The notes under the pieces: generated by a model | What the model was told of the DNA's origin: nothing | What the model saw: the letters and a program-made list of their open reading frames with translations, nothing else | Databases searched by the model: none | Part shown: in pieces, positions 46,513-54,802 of the stretch | Position numbering within the stretch: the stretch's first letter is position 1 | Layout: each line of letters opens with the position of its first letter | Translations under genes and position numbers: made by a program | NCBI RefSeq assembly: GCF_000495915.1 | Contig: NZ_AOFQ01000054.1 | Location: 1-64,000, forward strand | DNA from: Stutzerimonas chloritidismutans AW-1 | GTDB taxonomy: Bacteria; Pseudomonadota; Gammaproteobacteria; Pseudomonadales; Pseudomonadaceae | Length of the DNA stretch: 64,000 nt | Direction: 5' to 3'

Positions 46513-49401
46513 ATGCCCAATGGAATGAAGCGTGCGTTCACCGGGGTGGCGCTCGTGCTGATCTGCTACAGCCTGCTTGGCTTTCTGATCCTGCCGGGTA
46601 TCGCCCAGCGCATCGCCAATCAGCAGCTTGCGGCCTACGCAACCGTGCCGGCCAGCCTGCAACGTATCGAATTCAACCCGTTCAGCCTCGAGCTCTCGCT
46701 GTTCGGCCTGCGCATCGGCGAGCAGGACGATCGTCAGCTGGCCTTCGAGCGGCTCTTTCTCGACCTGCAGTGGGACAGCCTCTGGCAACGCACGCTGCAC
46801 CTGGCCAATGTCGAGCTGATCGAGCCGGACGTCGAGGTGCGCTTCGCCGAAGATGGCACGCTCAATCTCAGCCAGCTGTTCGAGGTGCCTGAATCAGAGC
46901 CGACGACCAGCGAGGGCGGTGACATCTTCCCGCTGCGCATGGATCGTCTGCAACTGGCAGGCGGCCGCCTCGCCTTCCTGGACCAGCGCCCGAGCGAGCC
47001 GATTGCCCTGGTCTACGATTCACTCGATTTCGAACTGCACGACCTCGCCACCCGCAGCGACGGCAGCGCCGATGCCCGTCTAACCGCCAGCGGGCCGAGC
47101 GGTGGGCGCATCGACTGGCAGGGCGATATCGGCCTGCAACCACTGACATCCAGCGGTCAGTTGCAGATCAGCGATCTCCAGCTCAAGGACCTGTGGCCCT
47201 ATGTACGCGATGCCGTGCCGCTGACACTCAAGGATGGCAGTCTCGAGTTCAGCACGAACTATCGCCTGGACCTCAGCGATAACCTCGCGCTGCGACTGGA
47301 GAATGCCAAGGCCGCACTCGGCCCACTGGCCCTCGACAGCACCGATGGGCACAAGTTGATCCGCATGGAGCGACTCGAGCTGAGCGAAACGTCGCTGGAC
47401 CTGGCCAGGCAGCAGATCAGCATTGGCAAACTGCGCAGCCGCAATCTGGAAACCTGGGCGGCCCGGGAAGCGGACGGAGAACTCGACTGGCAGAAACTGT
47501 TCGCCTCGACCAGCGACAAGACAGATGCCGACGCGCCGACCACGGACGACACAGCAAAGGGAGCCAACGCACCCTGGCAGGTGTTGTTACGCGACGCTCA
47601 GTTGCGCGACTACCGGGTCCATCTCGTCGATCGCGTCCCGGACGATGAAGTCGCGCTGGAGCTGGGCCCGCTAGATCTGAACATCCGCGAGTTCGACAGC
47701 CTCGGCACCAGCCCCTTCTCCCTGGAACTGGAAACCGGAGTCGGTAAGCAAGGCGCCATCCAGGCCAACGGGCAACTTCAGATGAGCCCCGTGAGCGGCA
47801 AGCTGGCGGTGACGACGCGAGATATCGACCTGCGCATCGCTCAGGCCTATCTCAGCCCACTGGTCCATCTGGAAGTGCGCAGCGGCCTGCTGGCCAGCGA
47901 ACTCGAGGTCGAGCTGAAGTCCACCGAGCCGCTCGCCTTCAGCGTTCGGGGCAGCGTAGACGCCACTCAGCTGCATACGCTGGACACGATCAACAATCGC
48001 GATTTCGTCAAATGGCAGCGCCTGCAACTCAGCGGCCTCGACTACCAGCACCCGAGCAGCCTGGCAATCGAGCGCGTCGACCTCAGCCAGCCTTATGCGC
48101 GCTTCATCATCAACCCGGACCTGAGCACCAACATCAACGACCTGCTGGTCGAGCGCAGTGAGGCTGGGGATGACAACGCACAGGCACAAGACTCCTCCGA
48201 GCCGCTGGCTATCCATATCGGCGGCATTGCCATTGCCGACGGCTCGGCGAACTTTGCCGACTTCAGCCTGCGACCGCCCTTCGTCACCGCCATCCAGTCG
48301 CTCAACGGAGATATCGGCACCCTGGACAACCGCGAGCAGAAAGCCGCCTCGGTAAATGTCGCCGGCAAGGTGGATCAGTATGCGCCGGTCAGCATCAAGG
48401 GCAGCCTGACGCCTTTCGATCCACTGCAGAGCCTCGACATCGCCACGAGCTTCCGCCAGGTCGAGTTGACCACGCTGACGCCCTACTCCGGCAAATTCGC
48501 CGGCTACCGGATTCGCAAGGGCCGCCTCAATCTGGATCTGCATTACCGGATTGAGCAGGGTCGTCTTAACGCAGAAAACAAGGTCGTTCTGGAGCAGCTG
48601 CAACTTGGCGAGAAGGTCGACAGTCCTGATGCCGTGGATCTGCCTGTTCGGCTGGCGGTCGCCCTGCTCAAGGACAGCAAGGGCACCATCTCCATCGAAT
48701 TGCCGGTGCAGGGCAACCTGAACGACCCGCAGTTCAGCGTCATGCCGATCGTCTGGCAGACGCTGCGCAATCTGGTGGTTCGCGCAGCCCAGGCGCCGTT
48801 CAAGTTCATAGCCGGACTGGCCGGCGGAAGCGACGCCGACCTCAGCCATGTCGGCTTCGAACCGGCCAGCAGCGAGCTGGATAGCGAAGCGCGCAAACGT
48901 CTGGGCACGCTGGCCTCGGCCCTGAAGCAACGTCCGGCTCTACGCCTGGAGGTGGAAGGCATGAGCGCCGCTGCCGTCGATGGCGCGCTGCTGGCCGAGC
49001 AACGCCTACAGCAGGAGTTCCGCGAAACCCAGTATCGAATCCTGCAGCGTCGTGGCGACAAGGTGCCCGCGGACGCCAGTCAGATCCAGGTCGAAGCGGA
49101 AGACGAGGCCGCGTTGCTGGAAGGCATCTACCGCAGTCGCCTCAAGCAGCAGCCGCCAGCCGAGTGGCGCGAACTCGACGACGAAGAGCGCGCCGCACAG
49201 ATGCGCAAGGCCGTGCTCGATTCCTGGAGGGACAGTGCAGCGTTGCTGCGCCGCCTCAGCCGCGAACGTGCGGCCGCGATAAAGGGCTATCTGGTAGACG
49301 TGGGCCTGGACTCGGAGCGGGTGTACCTGCTGGACACTGGCACAACCGAACAGGGAAGCGACGGTAAGGTCGCGACGGCGATGCACCTGGGGAGTGAATG
49401 A
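46513..49401 (+). CDS. Large DUF748/AsmA-like envelope protein with OmpA-like C terminus
   Basis: A 962-residue protein with an N-terminal membrane anchor (FTGVALVLICYSLLGFLILPG) and a huge beta-rich domain of the DUF748/AsmA type. The repeated 'SLQRIEFNPFSLELSLFGLRIGEQD' style segment at the start is characteristic. AsmA-like proteins bridge the periplasm and take part in lipid transport. The C terminus (from about 779) reads HVGFEPASSELDSEARKRLG, then after a charged insertion RERAAAIKGYLVDVGLDSERV, the two halves of an OmpA-like peptidoglycan-binding fold. Start at 46513 is uncertain; ATG 46525 is also possible. It overlaps the next gene by four bases. Confidence 0.85.
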   Translation: MPNGMKRAFTGVALVLICYSLLGFLILPGIAQRIANQQLAAYATVPASLQRIEFNPFSLELSLFGLRIGEQDDRQLAFERLFLDLQWDSLWQRTLHLANVELIEPDVEVRFAEDGTLNLSQLFEVPESEPTTSEGGDIFPLRMDRLQLAGGRLAFLDQRPSEPIALVYDSLDFELHDLATRSDGSADARLTASGPSGGRIDWQGDIGLQPLTSSGQLQISDLQLKDLWPYVRDAVPLTLKDGSLEFSTNYRLDLSDNLALRLENAKAALGPLALDSTDGHKLIRMERLELSETSLDLARQQISIGKLRSRNLETWAAREADGELDWQKLFASTSDKTDADAPTTDDTAKGANAPWQVLLRDAQLRDYRVHLVDRVPDDEVALELGPLDLNIREFDSLGTSPFSLELETGVGKQGAIQANGQLQMSPVSGKLAVTTRDIDLRIAQAYLSPLVHLEVRSGLLASELEVELKSTEPLAFSVRGSVDATQLHTLDTINNRDFVKWQRLQLSGLDYQHPSSLAIERVDLSQPYARFIINPDLSTNINDLLVERSEAGDDNAQAQDSSEPLAIHIGGIAIADGSANFADFSLRPPFVTAIQSLNGDIGTLDNREQKAASVNVAGKVDQYAPVSIKGSLTPFDPLQSLDIATSFRQVELTTLTPYSGKFAGYRIRKGRLNLDLHYRIEQGRLNAENKVVLEQLQLGEKVDSPDAVDLPVRLAVALLKDSKGTISIELPVQGNLNDPQFSVMPIVWQTLRNLVVRAAQAPFKFIAGLAGGSDADLSHVGFEPASSELDSEARKRLGTLASALKQRPALRLEVEGMSAAAVDGALLAEQRLQQEFRETQYRILQRRGDKVPADASQIQVEAEDEAALLEGIYRSRLKQQPPAEWRELDDEERAAQMRKAVLDSWRDSAALLRRLSRERAAAIKGYLVDVGLDSERVYLLDTGTTEQGSDGKVATAMHLGSE

Positions 49402-49697
49402 TGATCTCGCGTAAATACGTTGTTGCTTGTGTACTGCTGGCCGCGTTTTCCGGGGCTCACGCCGATACCCTGCGTTGCGGGAGCCAGCTCGTCACCACGG
49501 GTAACCGCGCCTTCGAAGTGGAAAGCAAGTGCGGCGTGCCGCAGCACCGTGATCTTGTCGGCTACACGCTCAGCCGTAACGACCGCCAGGAGTTCGCGCT
49601 GGAGGAATGGGTTTACGGTCCGCGTAATGGCATGCTCAGCATCCTGACCTTCGAAGGCAACCGCCTGGTTCGCATCGAAACCCGCAGAGCCAACTGA
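49398..49697 (+). CDS. DUF2845 small secreted protein (first copy)
   Basis: A 99-residue protein with a signal peptide (VVACVLLAAFSGAHA) followed by a compact domain. It has two conserved cysteines (LRCGSQL, SKCGVP) and the C-terminal EEWVYGPRNGMLSILTFEGN motif of DUF2845, plus the ending NRLVRIET. The start overlaps the DUF748 stop, with GGGGAG just upstream, so it is coupled to that gene. A second ATG follows directly (49401). Function unknown. Confidence 0.85.
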   Translation: MMISRKYVVACVLLAAFSGAHADTLRCGSQLVTTGNRAFEVESKCGVPQHRDLVGYTLSRNDRQEFALEEWVYGPRNGMLSILTFEGNRLVRIETRRAN

Positions 49698-49715
49698 TCC
49701 CCTGGAGCCATACCG

Positions 49716-50027
49716 ATGGACCGTCGCGTTCCCGCCACACTTCTGTTTTGCCTGTTGCTGGTCACCCTGCAAGCGCAGGCCTCTTCTACCTATCGCTGCA
49801 ACAGCCGCCTGGTGAGCCTGGAAGCCACCACGGCCGAGGTTCGCAGCAAATGCGGCGAGCCATCCAGCGCCGCATTGGTCGGTTACAAGGAGATCGTTGA
49901 TGATCATGGCTACCAACAGGAGGTGCCTGTCGAGGAATGGGTCTACGGGCCGAACAACGGCATGCTCCATTTCCTGCGATTCGAAGGCAATCGTCTCCGG
50001 CAGATCACCAGTGAGCGAGGAAACTAG
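49716..50027 (+). CDS. DUF2845 small secreted protein (second copy)
   Basis: A 103-residue paralogue of the preceding gene, 18 bases downstream. It has a signal peptide (LLFCLLLVTLQAQA), two cysteines (YRCNSRL, SKCGEP) and the same ending VEEWVYGPNNGMLHFLRFEG. The two products align end to end with a few extra residues before VEEWVYG here. A shared role with the DUF748 protein is inferred from the three-gene operon. A bidirectional terminator follows. Confidence 0.85.
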   Translation: MDRRVPATLLFCLLLVTLQAQASSTYRCNSRLVSLEATTAEVRSKCGEPSSAALVGYKEIVDDHGYQQEVPVEEWVYGPNNGMLHFLRFEGNRLRQITSERGN

Positions 50028-50031
50028 GACA

Positions 50032-50060
50032 CAAAAAACCCCACTATAGAGTGGGGCTTT
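50032..50060. terminator. Bidirectional terminator between DUF2845 and BON genes
   Basis: CCCCACT (50039-50045) and AGTGGGG (50050-50056) form a 7-bp stem. There are T residues after it on the plus strand (CTTTC) and six T residues on the minus strand, so it can stop both converging transcripts. Confidence 0.82.
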
Positions 50061-50100
50061 CTGATTTGCGCCCCGCCAGCGACTGGCGAGGAGAGCTCTG

Positions 50101-50469
50101 TTATTCGGCGGTTTTCAGGCCGTCGGCAGAGACTTCACGAACGCCTTTGATGCCCTTGGCCTTGGCCACGGCAGCTTCTTTCTCGGCTTCGGTAGCTACG
50201 GTCCCGGACAGCGAGACGACGCCATCCTTGGTTTCCACTTCGATGTCCATGCCGGGAGTCGCGTCTTCGGCCAGCAGGGTGGATTTCACCTTGGTGGTGA
50301 TCCAAGTATCGGAAGCAGCATCACCGGCATCGTCCATAGTGTTGGCGGCCAGCATGACGGTATCGGTCTTGTCGATGGCAGGCGTGGTATCGGCCAGAGC
50401 GGCGCCGGCGAACGGCAGGCTAAGAGCAGCGGCGATGGCAGCGGCAGTAAGTGTCTGAGTAGTCTTCAT
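50101..50469 (-). CDS. BON-domain periplasmic protein (OsmY-like)
   Basis: A 122-residue protein with a signal peptide (LTAAAIAAALSLPFAGAALA) and one BON domain. The BON pattern is DTWITTKVKSTLLAEDATPG, then EVETKDGVVSLSGTVATEAE and AKGIKGVREVSADGL. BON domains bind lipids and occur in osmotic-shock proteins such as OsmY. GGAG stands eight bases before ATG 50469; the earlier GTG at 50478 overlaps that site and is rejected. A complete sigma54 promoter lies upstream (see findings), which is unusual for this family. Confidence 0.88.
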   Translation of the reverse strand: MKTTQTLTAAAIAAALSLPFAGAALADTTPAIDKTDTVMLAANTMDDAGDAASDTWITTKVKSTLLAEDATPGMDIEVETKDGVVSLSGTVATEAEKEAAVAKAKGIKGVREVSADGLKTAE

Positions 50470-50534
50470 AGATGTCACTCCTGTTCTCGTGGTTTCTGGG
50501 GCATGACTCCGGCCTCAGATGCACGAATAACAGC

Positions 50535-50549
50535 GCAAGCGCTGTGCCA
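50535..50549 (-). promoter_or_regulatory. Sigma54 promoter of the BON-domain gene
   Basis: On the minus strand TGGCACAGCGCTTGC has the invariant GG and GC exactly ten bases apart, and both -24 and -12 boxes are near-perfect. The start point is expected near 50523, 54 bases before the ATG. Confidence 0.82.
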
Positions 50550-50577
50550 ACTTGAAGTTATTTTTTTTATCCTTAAC

Positions 50578-50590
50578 AATCAACAAGTTA
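50578..50590 (+). promoter_or_regulatory. IHF site of the BON-gene promoter
   Basis: AATCAACAAGTTA is an exact WATCAANNNNTTR match, 29 bases upstream of the -24 box, the normal spacing for IHF at sigma54 promoters. Confidence 0.65.
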
Positions 50591-50613
50591 TGCACACCAG
50601 CAATTCACAGTTT

Positions 50614-50658
50614 ACTTGCACATTGCAAGTTTCCCCCGGCTGCTGCGTGCATCTTGCA
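50614..50658. promoter_or_regulatory. Two in-phase dyads, candidate enhancer for the BON gene
   Basis: The first is ACTTGCA, CAT, TGCAAGT (50614-50630). The second is TGCA, TCT, TGCA (50648-50658). Both are TGCA-N3-TGCA. The centres are 31 bases apart, three helical turns, and lie about 100 and 130 bases upstream of the start point. They look like binding sites for an NtrC-type activator that cannot be named. Confidence 0.55.
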
Positions 50659-50694
50659 ATCTCGCACAGGCATTGAATAAATATCACGACCAAA

Positions 50695-50718
50695 CAAAAA
50701 GGGCCCGAAGGCCCCTTC
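50695..50718 (-). terminator. Terminator of pnp
   Basis: On the minus strand AAGGGGCC, TTCG and GGCCCTTT form an 8-bp stem with one wobble, followed by TTTTT. It lies 18 bases after the pnp stop. Confidence 0.82.
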
Positions 50719-50735
50719 TGTTCAACTGCCAGCTG

Positions 50736-52841
50736 TCAGACGCCAGAGGCTTCAGCGGCGGCAACGTCCTTGATGGAGAGCTTGATACGGCCGCGGTTGT
50801 CGACGTCCAGCACCAGCACCTTCACTTCCTGACCTTCTTTCAGCACATCGGTGACCTTCTCGATACGCTGATCGCTGATCTGCGAGATGTGCACCAGGCC
50901 ATCCTTGCCCGGGAGGATGTTTACGAACGCGCCGAAGTCGACGATGCGCTCGATCTTGCCGACGTAGATCTTGCCGATTTCGGCTTCAGCGGTGATGCCC
51001 AGTACGCGCTGCTTGGCCGCCTCTGCGGCTTCCTTGGTTTCGCCGAAGATCTTGATCGAGCCATCGTCTTCGATGTCGATCGAGGCCTTGGTCTCTTCGC
51101 AGATAGCGCGAATGGTGGCGCCACCCTTGCCGATCACGTCACGGATCTTGTCCTGGTCGATCTTCATCGCCAGCATGGTCGGGGCATTGGCCGACAGCTC
51201 GCTGCGTGACTGGGCGATGACCTGGTTCATCTGGCCGAGAATGTTCAGGCGCGCTTCCAGGGCCTGGCCCAGAGCGATTTCCATGATCTCTTCGGTGATG
51301 CCCTGGATCTTGATGTCCATCTGCAGCGCGGTTACGCCTTTGGCGGTACCAGCAACCTTGAAGTCCATGTCGCCCAGGTGGTCCTCGTCACCGAGGATGT
51401 CGGTCAGAACGGCAAACTTCTCTCCTTCCTTGACCAGGCCCATGGCGATACCGGCTACCGGCGCCTTCATCGGCACGCCCGCATCCATCAGTGCCAGCGA
51501 GGCACCACAGACCGATGCCATGGAGCTGGAACCGTTAGACTCGGTGATCTCGGAAACCACACGGATGGTGTACGGGAATTCATCGGCGCTCGGCAGCATG
51601 GCGGCAACGCCACGACGGGCCAGGCGACCGTGGCCGATTTCGCGGCGACCGGTAGCGCCCATGCGACCACACTCACCGACCGAGTACGGCGGGAAGTTGT
51701 AGTGCAGCATGAAGGGGTCTTTCTTCTCGCCTTCCAGGGTGTCGAGCAGCTGCGCGTCACGGGCAGTGCCGAGGGTCGCAACGACCAGGGCCTGGGTCTC
51801 GCCACGGGTGAACAGTGCCGAACCGTGGGTCTTGTCGAGCACGCCGACTTCGATGTTCAGCCCGCGAACGGTACGGGTGTCGCGACCGTCGATGCGCGGC
51901 TTGCCATTGACGATGTTCTCGCGAACGGTGCGATATTCGATCTCACCGAAGGCATCCTTCACTTCGCCGGCAGACGGCTGGCCTTCTTCACCGGAGAACT
52001 TGGCAACGACCTGGTCCTTCAGCTCACCCAGGCGCGCGTAGCGGTCCTGCTTGATGGTGATGGTGTAGGCCTGGGAGATGGCTTCGCCGAACTCGGCACG
52101 GATGGCATCCAGCAACGCGGTGTTGGCCTGCGGAGCAACCCAGTCCCAACGCGGCTTGCCGGCTTCGGCGGCGAGCTCTTCGACAGCCTTGATCACGGCC
52201 TGGAACTCGTCATGGGCGAACAGCACGGCGCCCAGCATCTGGTCTTCGGTCAGCTCTTTGGCTTCCGACTCGACCATCAGTACGGCGTCCTTGGTGCCGG
52301 CCACGACCATGTCCAGGCTGGAAGCCTTGAGCTGCTCGTAGTTCGGGTTCAGCAGGTAGCCGGTTTCCGGATGGAAGGCCACGCGTGCCGCGCCGATCGG
52401 GCCGTCGAACGGAATACCGGAAACAGCCAGGGCGGCCGAAGTACCGATCATCGCGGCGATGTCCGGATCAGTCTTCTTGCTGGTGGAAACGACGGTACAG
52501 ATGACCTGCACTTCGTTCTGGAAACCTTCCGGAAACAGCGGACGGATCGGACGATCGATCAGGCGAGAGGTCAGGGTTTCCTTCTCGGAAGGACGCGCCT
52601 CCCGCTTGAAGAAGCCGCCAGGGATCTTGCCGGCTGCGTAGGTCTTCTCCTGGTAATGCACGGAGAGCGGGAAGAACCCCTTGCTCGGATCGGCGGTCTT
52701 GGCACCAACCACGCTTACCAGCACGGTGACGTCGTCATCGACGGTGACCAGCACTGCGCCGGAGGCCTGGCGAGCGATACGACCCGTTTCCAGGGTTACG
52801 GTCGACTGACCGAATTGAAACTTCTTGATTACCGGATTCAC
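50736..52841 (-). CDS. pnp: Polyribonucleotide nucleotidyltransferase
   Basis: PNPase degrades RNA 3' to 5' by phosphorolysis and is part of the RNA degradosome. The 701-residue length is that of pseudomonad Pnp. Two RNase PH domains are visible ([20 protein letters not shown] and [15 protein letters not shown]). The KH domain has [19 protein letters not shown] and the S1 domain has [16 protein letters not shown]. The start is GTG at 52841 with AAGGA upstream; the longer open frame to 52922 would have a foreign N terminus. It follows rpsO after a gap with an inverted repeat. Confidence 0.98.
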   Translation of the reverse strand: MNPVIKKFQFGQSTVTLETGRIARQASGAVLVTVDDDVTVLVSVVGAKTADPSKGFFPLSVHYQEKTYAAGKIPGGFFKREARPSEKETLTSRLIDRPIRPLFPEGFQNEVQVICTVVSTSKKTDPDIAAMIGTSAALAVSGIPFDGPIGAARVAFHPETGYLLNPNYEQLKASSLDMVVAGTKDAVLMVESEAKELTEDQMLGAVLFAHDEFQAVIKAVEELAAEAGKPRWDWVAPQANTALLDAIRAEFGEAISQAYTITIKQDRYARLGELKDQVVAKFSGEEGQPSAGEVKDAFGEIEYRTVRENIVNGKPRIDGRDTRTVRGLNIEVGVLDKTHGSALFTRGETQALVVATLGTARDAQLLDTLEGEKKDPFMLHYNFPPYSVGECGRMGATGRREIGHGRLARRGVAAMLPSADEFPYTIRVVSEITESNGSSSMASVCGASLALMDAGVPMKAPVAGIAMGLVKEGEKFAVLTDILGDEDHLGDMDFKVAGTAKGVTALQMDIKIQGITEEIMEIALGQALEARLNILGQMNQVIAQSRSELSANAPTMLAMKIDQDKIRDVIGKGGATIRAICEETKASIDIEDDGSIKIFGETKEAAEAAKQRVLGITAEAEIGKIYVGKIERIVDFGAFVNILPGKDGLVHISQISDQRIEKVTDVLKEGQEVKVLVLDVDNRGRIKLSIKDVAAAEASGV

Positions 52842-52922
52842 GGTTTTTCCTTCTCTTTGTTGCCTTGGGGAAATTGGCAGAACGCCCGGGAGTCGGCCCG
52901 GAACGGCCTGCAAGAAAGCCAA

Positions 52923-52983
52923 AAGCTGGAAGACCGAAGCTGATCGAGGGGATATCCCACTTTCAACTTCAGGCTTCCAGCTT
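52923..52983. repeat. Inverted repeat between rpsO and pnp
   Basis: AAGCTGGAAG (52923-52932) and CTTCCAGCTT (52974-52983) are perfect 10-base arms around a 41-base loop. A further CTTCCAGC copy lies at 52988. The same arms recur between infB and rbfA. Confidence 0.7.
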
Positions 52984-53006
52984 CCGGCTTCCAGCGCGGG
53001 CGCGTC

Positions 53007-53276
53007 TTAGCGACGCAGACCCAGACGACCGATCAGGGTGCTGTAACGAGTGGTGTCCTTACCCTTCAGGTAATCCAGCAGCTTGCGGCGCTGGTTAACC
53101 ATGCGGATCAGACCACGACGCGAGTGGTGGTCTTTGCCGTTGGCCTTGAAGTGGTCCTGCAGCTTGTTGATGTTGGCGGTCAGCAGGGCTACCTGCACTT
53201 CCGGAGAACCGGTATCGCCTTCAGCTTGCTTGTACTCGTTAACGATCTGGGCTTTTTCTTCAACGCTCAGTGCCAT
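53007..53276 (-). CDS. rpsO: 30S ribosomal protein S15
   Basis: S15 binds the central domain of 16S rRNA and is an early assembly protein. The 89-residue length and the RNA-binding segments [14 protein letters not shown] and [21 protein letters not shown] are family-typical. AAGGAG lies just before the ATG (minus strand). It sits between truB and pnp, the order found throughout gammaproteobacteria. S15 represses its own mRNA in E. coli; the leader here is structured too (see findings). Confidence 0.98.
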   Translation of the reverse strand: MALSVEEKAQIVNEYKQAEGDTGSPEVQVALLTANINKLQDHFKANGKDHHSRRGLIRMVNQRRKLLDYLKGKDTTRYSTLIGRLGLRR

Positions 53277-53330
53277 GATAGGGCTCCTTGAGTGAACAGG
53301 CCGGGAATCATCCCGTGTTTAATAAAGAGA

Positions 53331-53395
53331 AATGACCGTGCCTGCTGACAGCCACCCTCTGACGCAACGCGCGAACGCGCCGCGTAACGGTCATT
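53331..53395. repeat. Long inverted repeat in the truB-rpsO gap
   Basis: AATGACCGT (53331-53339) and ACGGTCATT (53387-53395) are perfect 9-base arms, 47 bases apart. A smaller GCGCG-AA-CGCGC hairpin sits inside. The outer arm touches the truB stop region. Confidence 0.55.
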
Positions 53396-54308
53396 CCGAC
53401 CGAATCAACCGACGTGGCGCGATGCGCCCGTCTTCGCTCACTTCACCGATGCCGATGAAGCGACCATTGTTATCCTTTACACGAACCATGCCGTACTTGG
53501 GAGCTTCTGGCGCCCGCACCGGTTGTCCATGCAGCCAGTAATAGGCACTGTGCTCGGACAGCTGCAACAACGGCCAATGCTCAAGCCCGCTGTCCACCGG
53601 CTGCAAGAGACTATCCAGCGCCTCGGCACCACCCTCACCATGCAACTGCTCAAGCGTTTCGAGCGTTACCGTCTGCGACAGGTCGAACGGCCCAGCCTGG
53701 GTTCGCCGCAGCTCGGCAACATGCGCACCACAGCCGAGCAACTGGCCGATGTCTTCGACCAAGGTGCGGATATAGGTGCCTTTGCTGCACGCAACGACCA
53801 GTCGCGCCTTGTCGCCGTCGAGCGAGAGCAACTCCAAGCGCGCAATATTAACAGAACGCGGCTCGCGCTCCACCACCTCTCCGGCACGCGCCAGTTTGTA
53901 CAGCGGCTGGCCATCGCGCTTGAGTGCCGAATACATCGGCGGCACCTGCAGGATGTCACCGCGAAACTGCGGCAACAGCGCCTCCAACTGCTCGACGGTA
54001 ACCGCTACCGGCTTGCGCTCCAGAACCTCGCCTTCGGCATCAGCAGTGGTCGTGGTGACCCCCAGCTGCATGACCGTCTCGTAGGCCTTGTCCGCGTCCA
54101 GAAGGTACTGCGAGAACTTGGTGGCCTCGCCAAAACACAGCGGCAACACACCAGTGGCAAGAGGGTCGAGACTTCCGGTATGCCCAGCTTTTTCCGCGTT
54201 GAGCAACCAACGGACCTTCTGCAACGCAGCATTGGAGGTGAACCCGCGCGGCTTGTCGAGCAGGATGATGCCATTGACGTTACGGCGTACACGCTTGACC
54301 TGTGCCAC
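53391..54308 (-). CDS. truB: tRNA pseudouridine-55 synthase
   Basis: TruB makes the T-loop pseudouridine of tRNAs. The 305-residue product has the family start [21 protein letters not shown] and the catalytic-Asp motif [16 protein letters not shown]. The tRNA-binding SRDLSGTRQ-like region is replaced by [20 protein letters not shown], and a C-terminal PUA-type segment ends the protein. It follows rbfA with two bases between stop and start codons, as in other proteobacteria. Confidence 0.97.
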   Translation of the reverse strand: MAQVKRVRRNVNGIILLDKPRGFTSNAALQKVRWLLNAEKAGHTGSLDPLATGVLPLCFGEATKFSQYLLDADKAYETVMQLGVTTTTADAEGEVLERKPVAVTVEQLEALLPQFRGDILQVPPMYSALKRDGQPLYKLARAGEVVEREPRSVNIARLELLSLDGDKARLVVACSKGTYIRTLVEDIGQLLGCGAHVAELRRTQAGPFDLSQTVTLETLEQLHGEGGAEALDSLLQPVDSGLEHWPLLQLSEHSAYYWLHGQPVRAPEAPKYGMVRVKDNNGRFIGIGEVSEDGRIAPRRLIRSE

Positions 54309-54310
54309 GC

Positions 54311-54700
54311 TTATTCTCCGCGCTCGTCGCTGTGCTTGCGATCTTCCGCCACTGCGCGCTCGATCAGCGAGCTCAACTCGACACCACGACGAATGCTGGC
54401 GTCGTAGTTGAAATGCAGTTGCGGAACAGTGCGCAGCTTCATGCTCTTGCCCAGCTGCATGCGCAGGAATCCGGCAGCGTCGTTAAGGATGCGCAGGTTG
54501 CCCTTGACCGCCTCCTGGTCGTCATCTTGCCCCATGATGGTGATGAAGATCTTCGCGTGGGAAAGATCACGACTGACGTCGACCGCAGTGATGGTGACCA
54601 GACCCAAACGCGGATCCTTGATCTCACGCTGAATGAGCAGCGCCAGTTCGCGCTGCATCTGATCGCCGATACGCTGGGTACGACTGAATTCTTTGGCCAT
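54311..54700 (-). CDS. rbfA: Ribosome-binding factor A
   Basis: RbfA helps late 30S assembly near the 5' end of 16S rRNA. The 129-residue product has the single KH-like fold: [19 protein letters not shown], then [22 protein letters not shown], then [19 protein letters not shown]. The start at 54700 is the canonical one; the open frame to 54754 crosses the infB-rbfA repeat and has no homology. It is between infB and truB. Confidence 0.96.
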   Translation of the reverse strand: MAKEFSRTQRIGDQMQRELALLIQREIKDPRLGLVTITAVDVSRDLSHAKIFITIMGQDDDQEAVKGNLRILNDAAGFLRMQLGKSMKLRTVPQLHFNYDASIRRGVELSSLIERAVAEDRKHSDERGE

Positions 54701-54723
54701 AAATTTCCACCCGTTTAAAAGCC

Positions 54724-54788
54724 GAAAGCTGGAAGCTCGAAGCAGTAACCGCATTCAGGCGGCCACCGACTCCTTGCTTCCAGCTTTC
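54724..54788. repeat. Inverted repeat between infB and rbfA
   Basis: GAAAGCTGGAAGC (54724-54736) and GCTTCCAGCTTTC (54776-54788) are perfect 13-base arms around 39 bases. The core AAGCTGGAAG is the same as in the rpsO-pnp gap. Confidence 0.78.
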
Positions 54789-54802
54789 AGATTGACGCTT
54801 GC

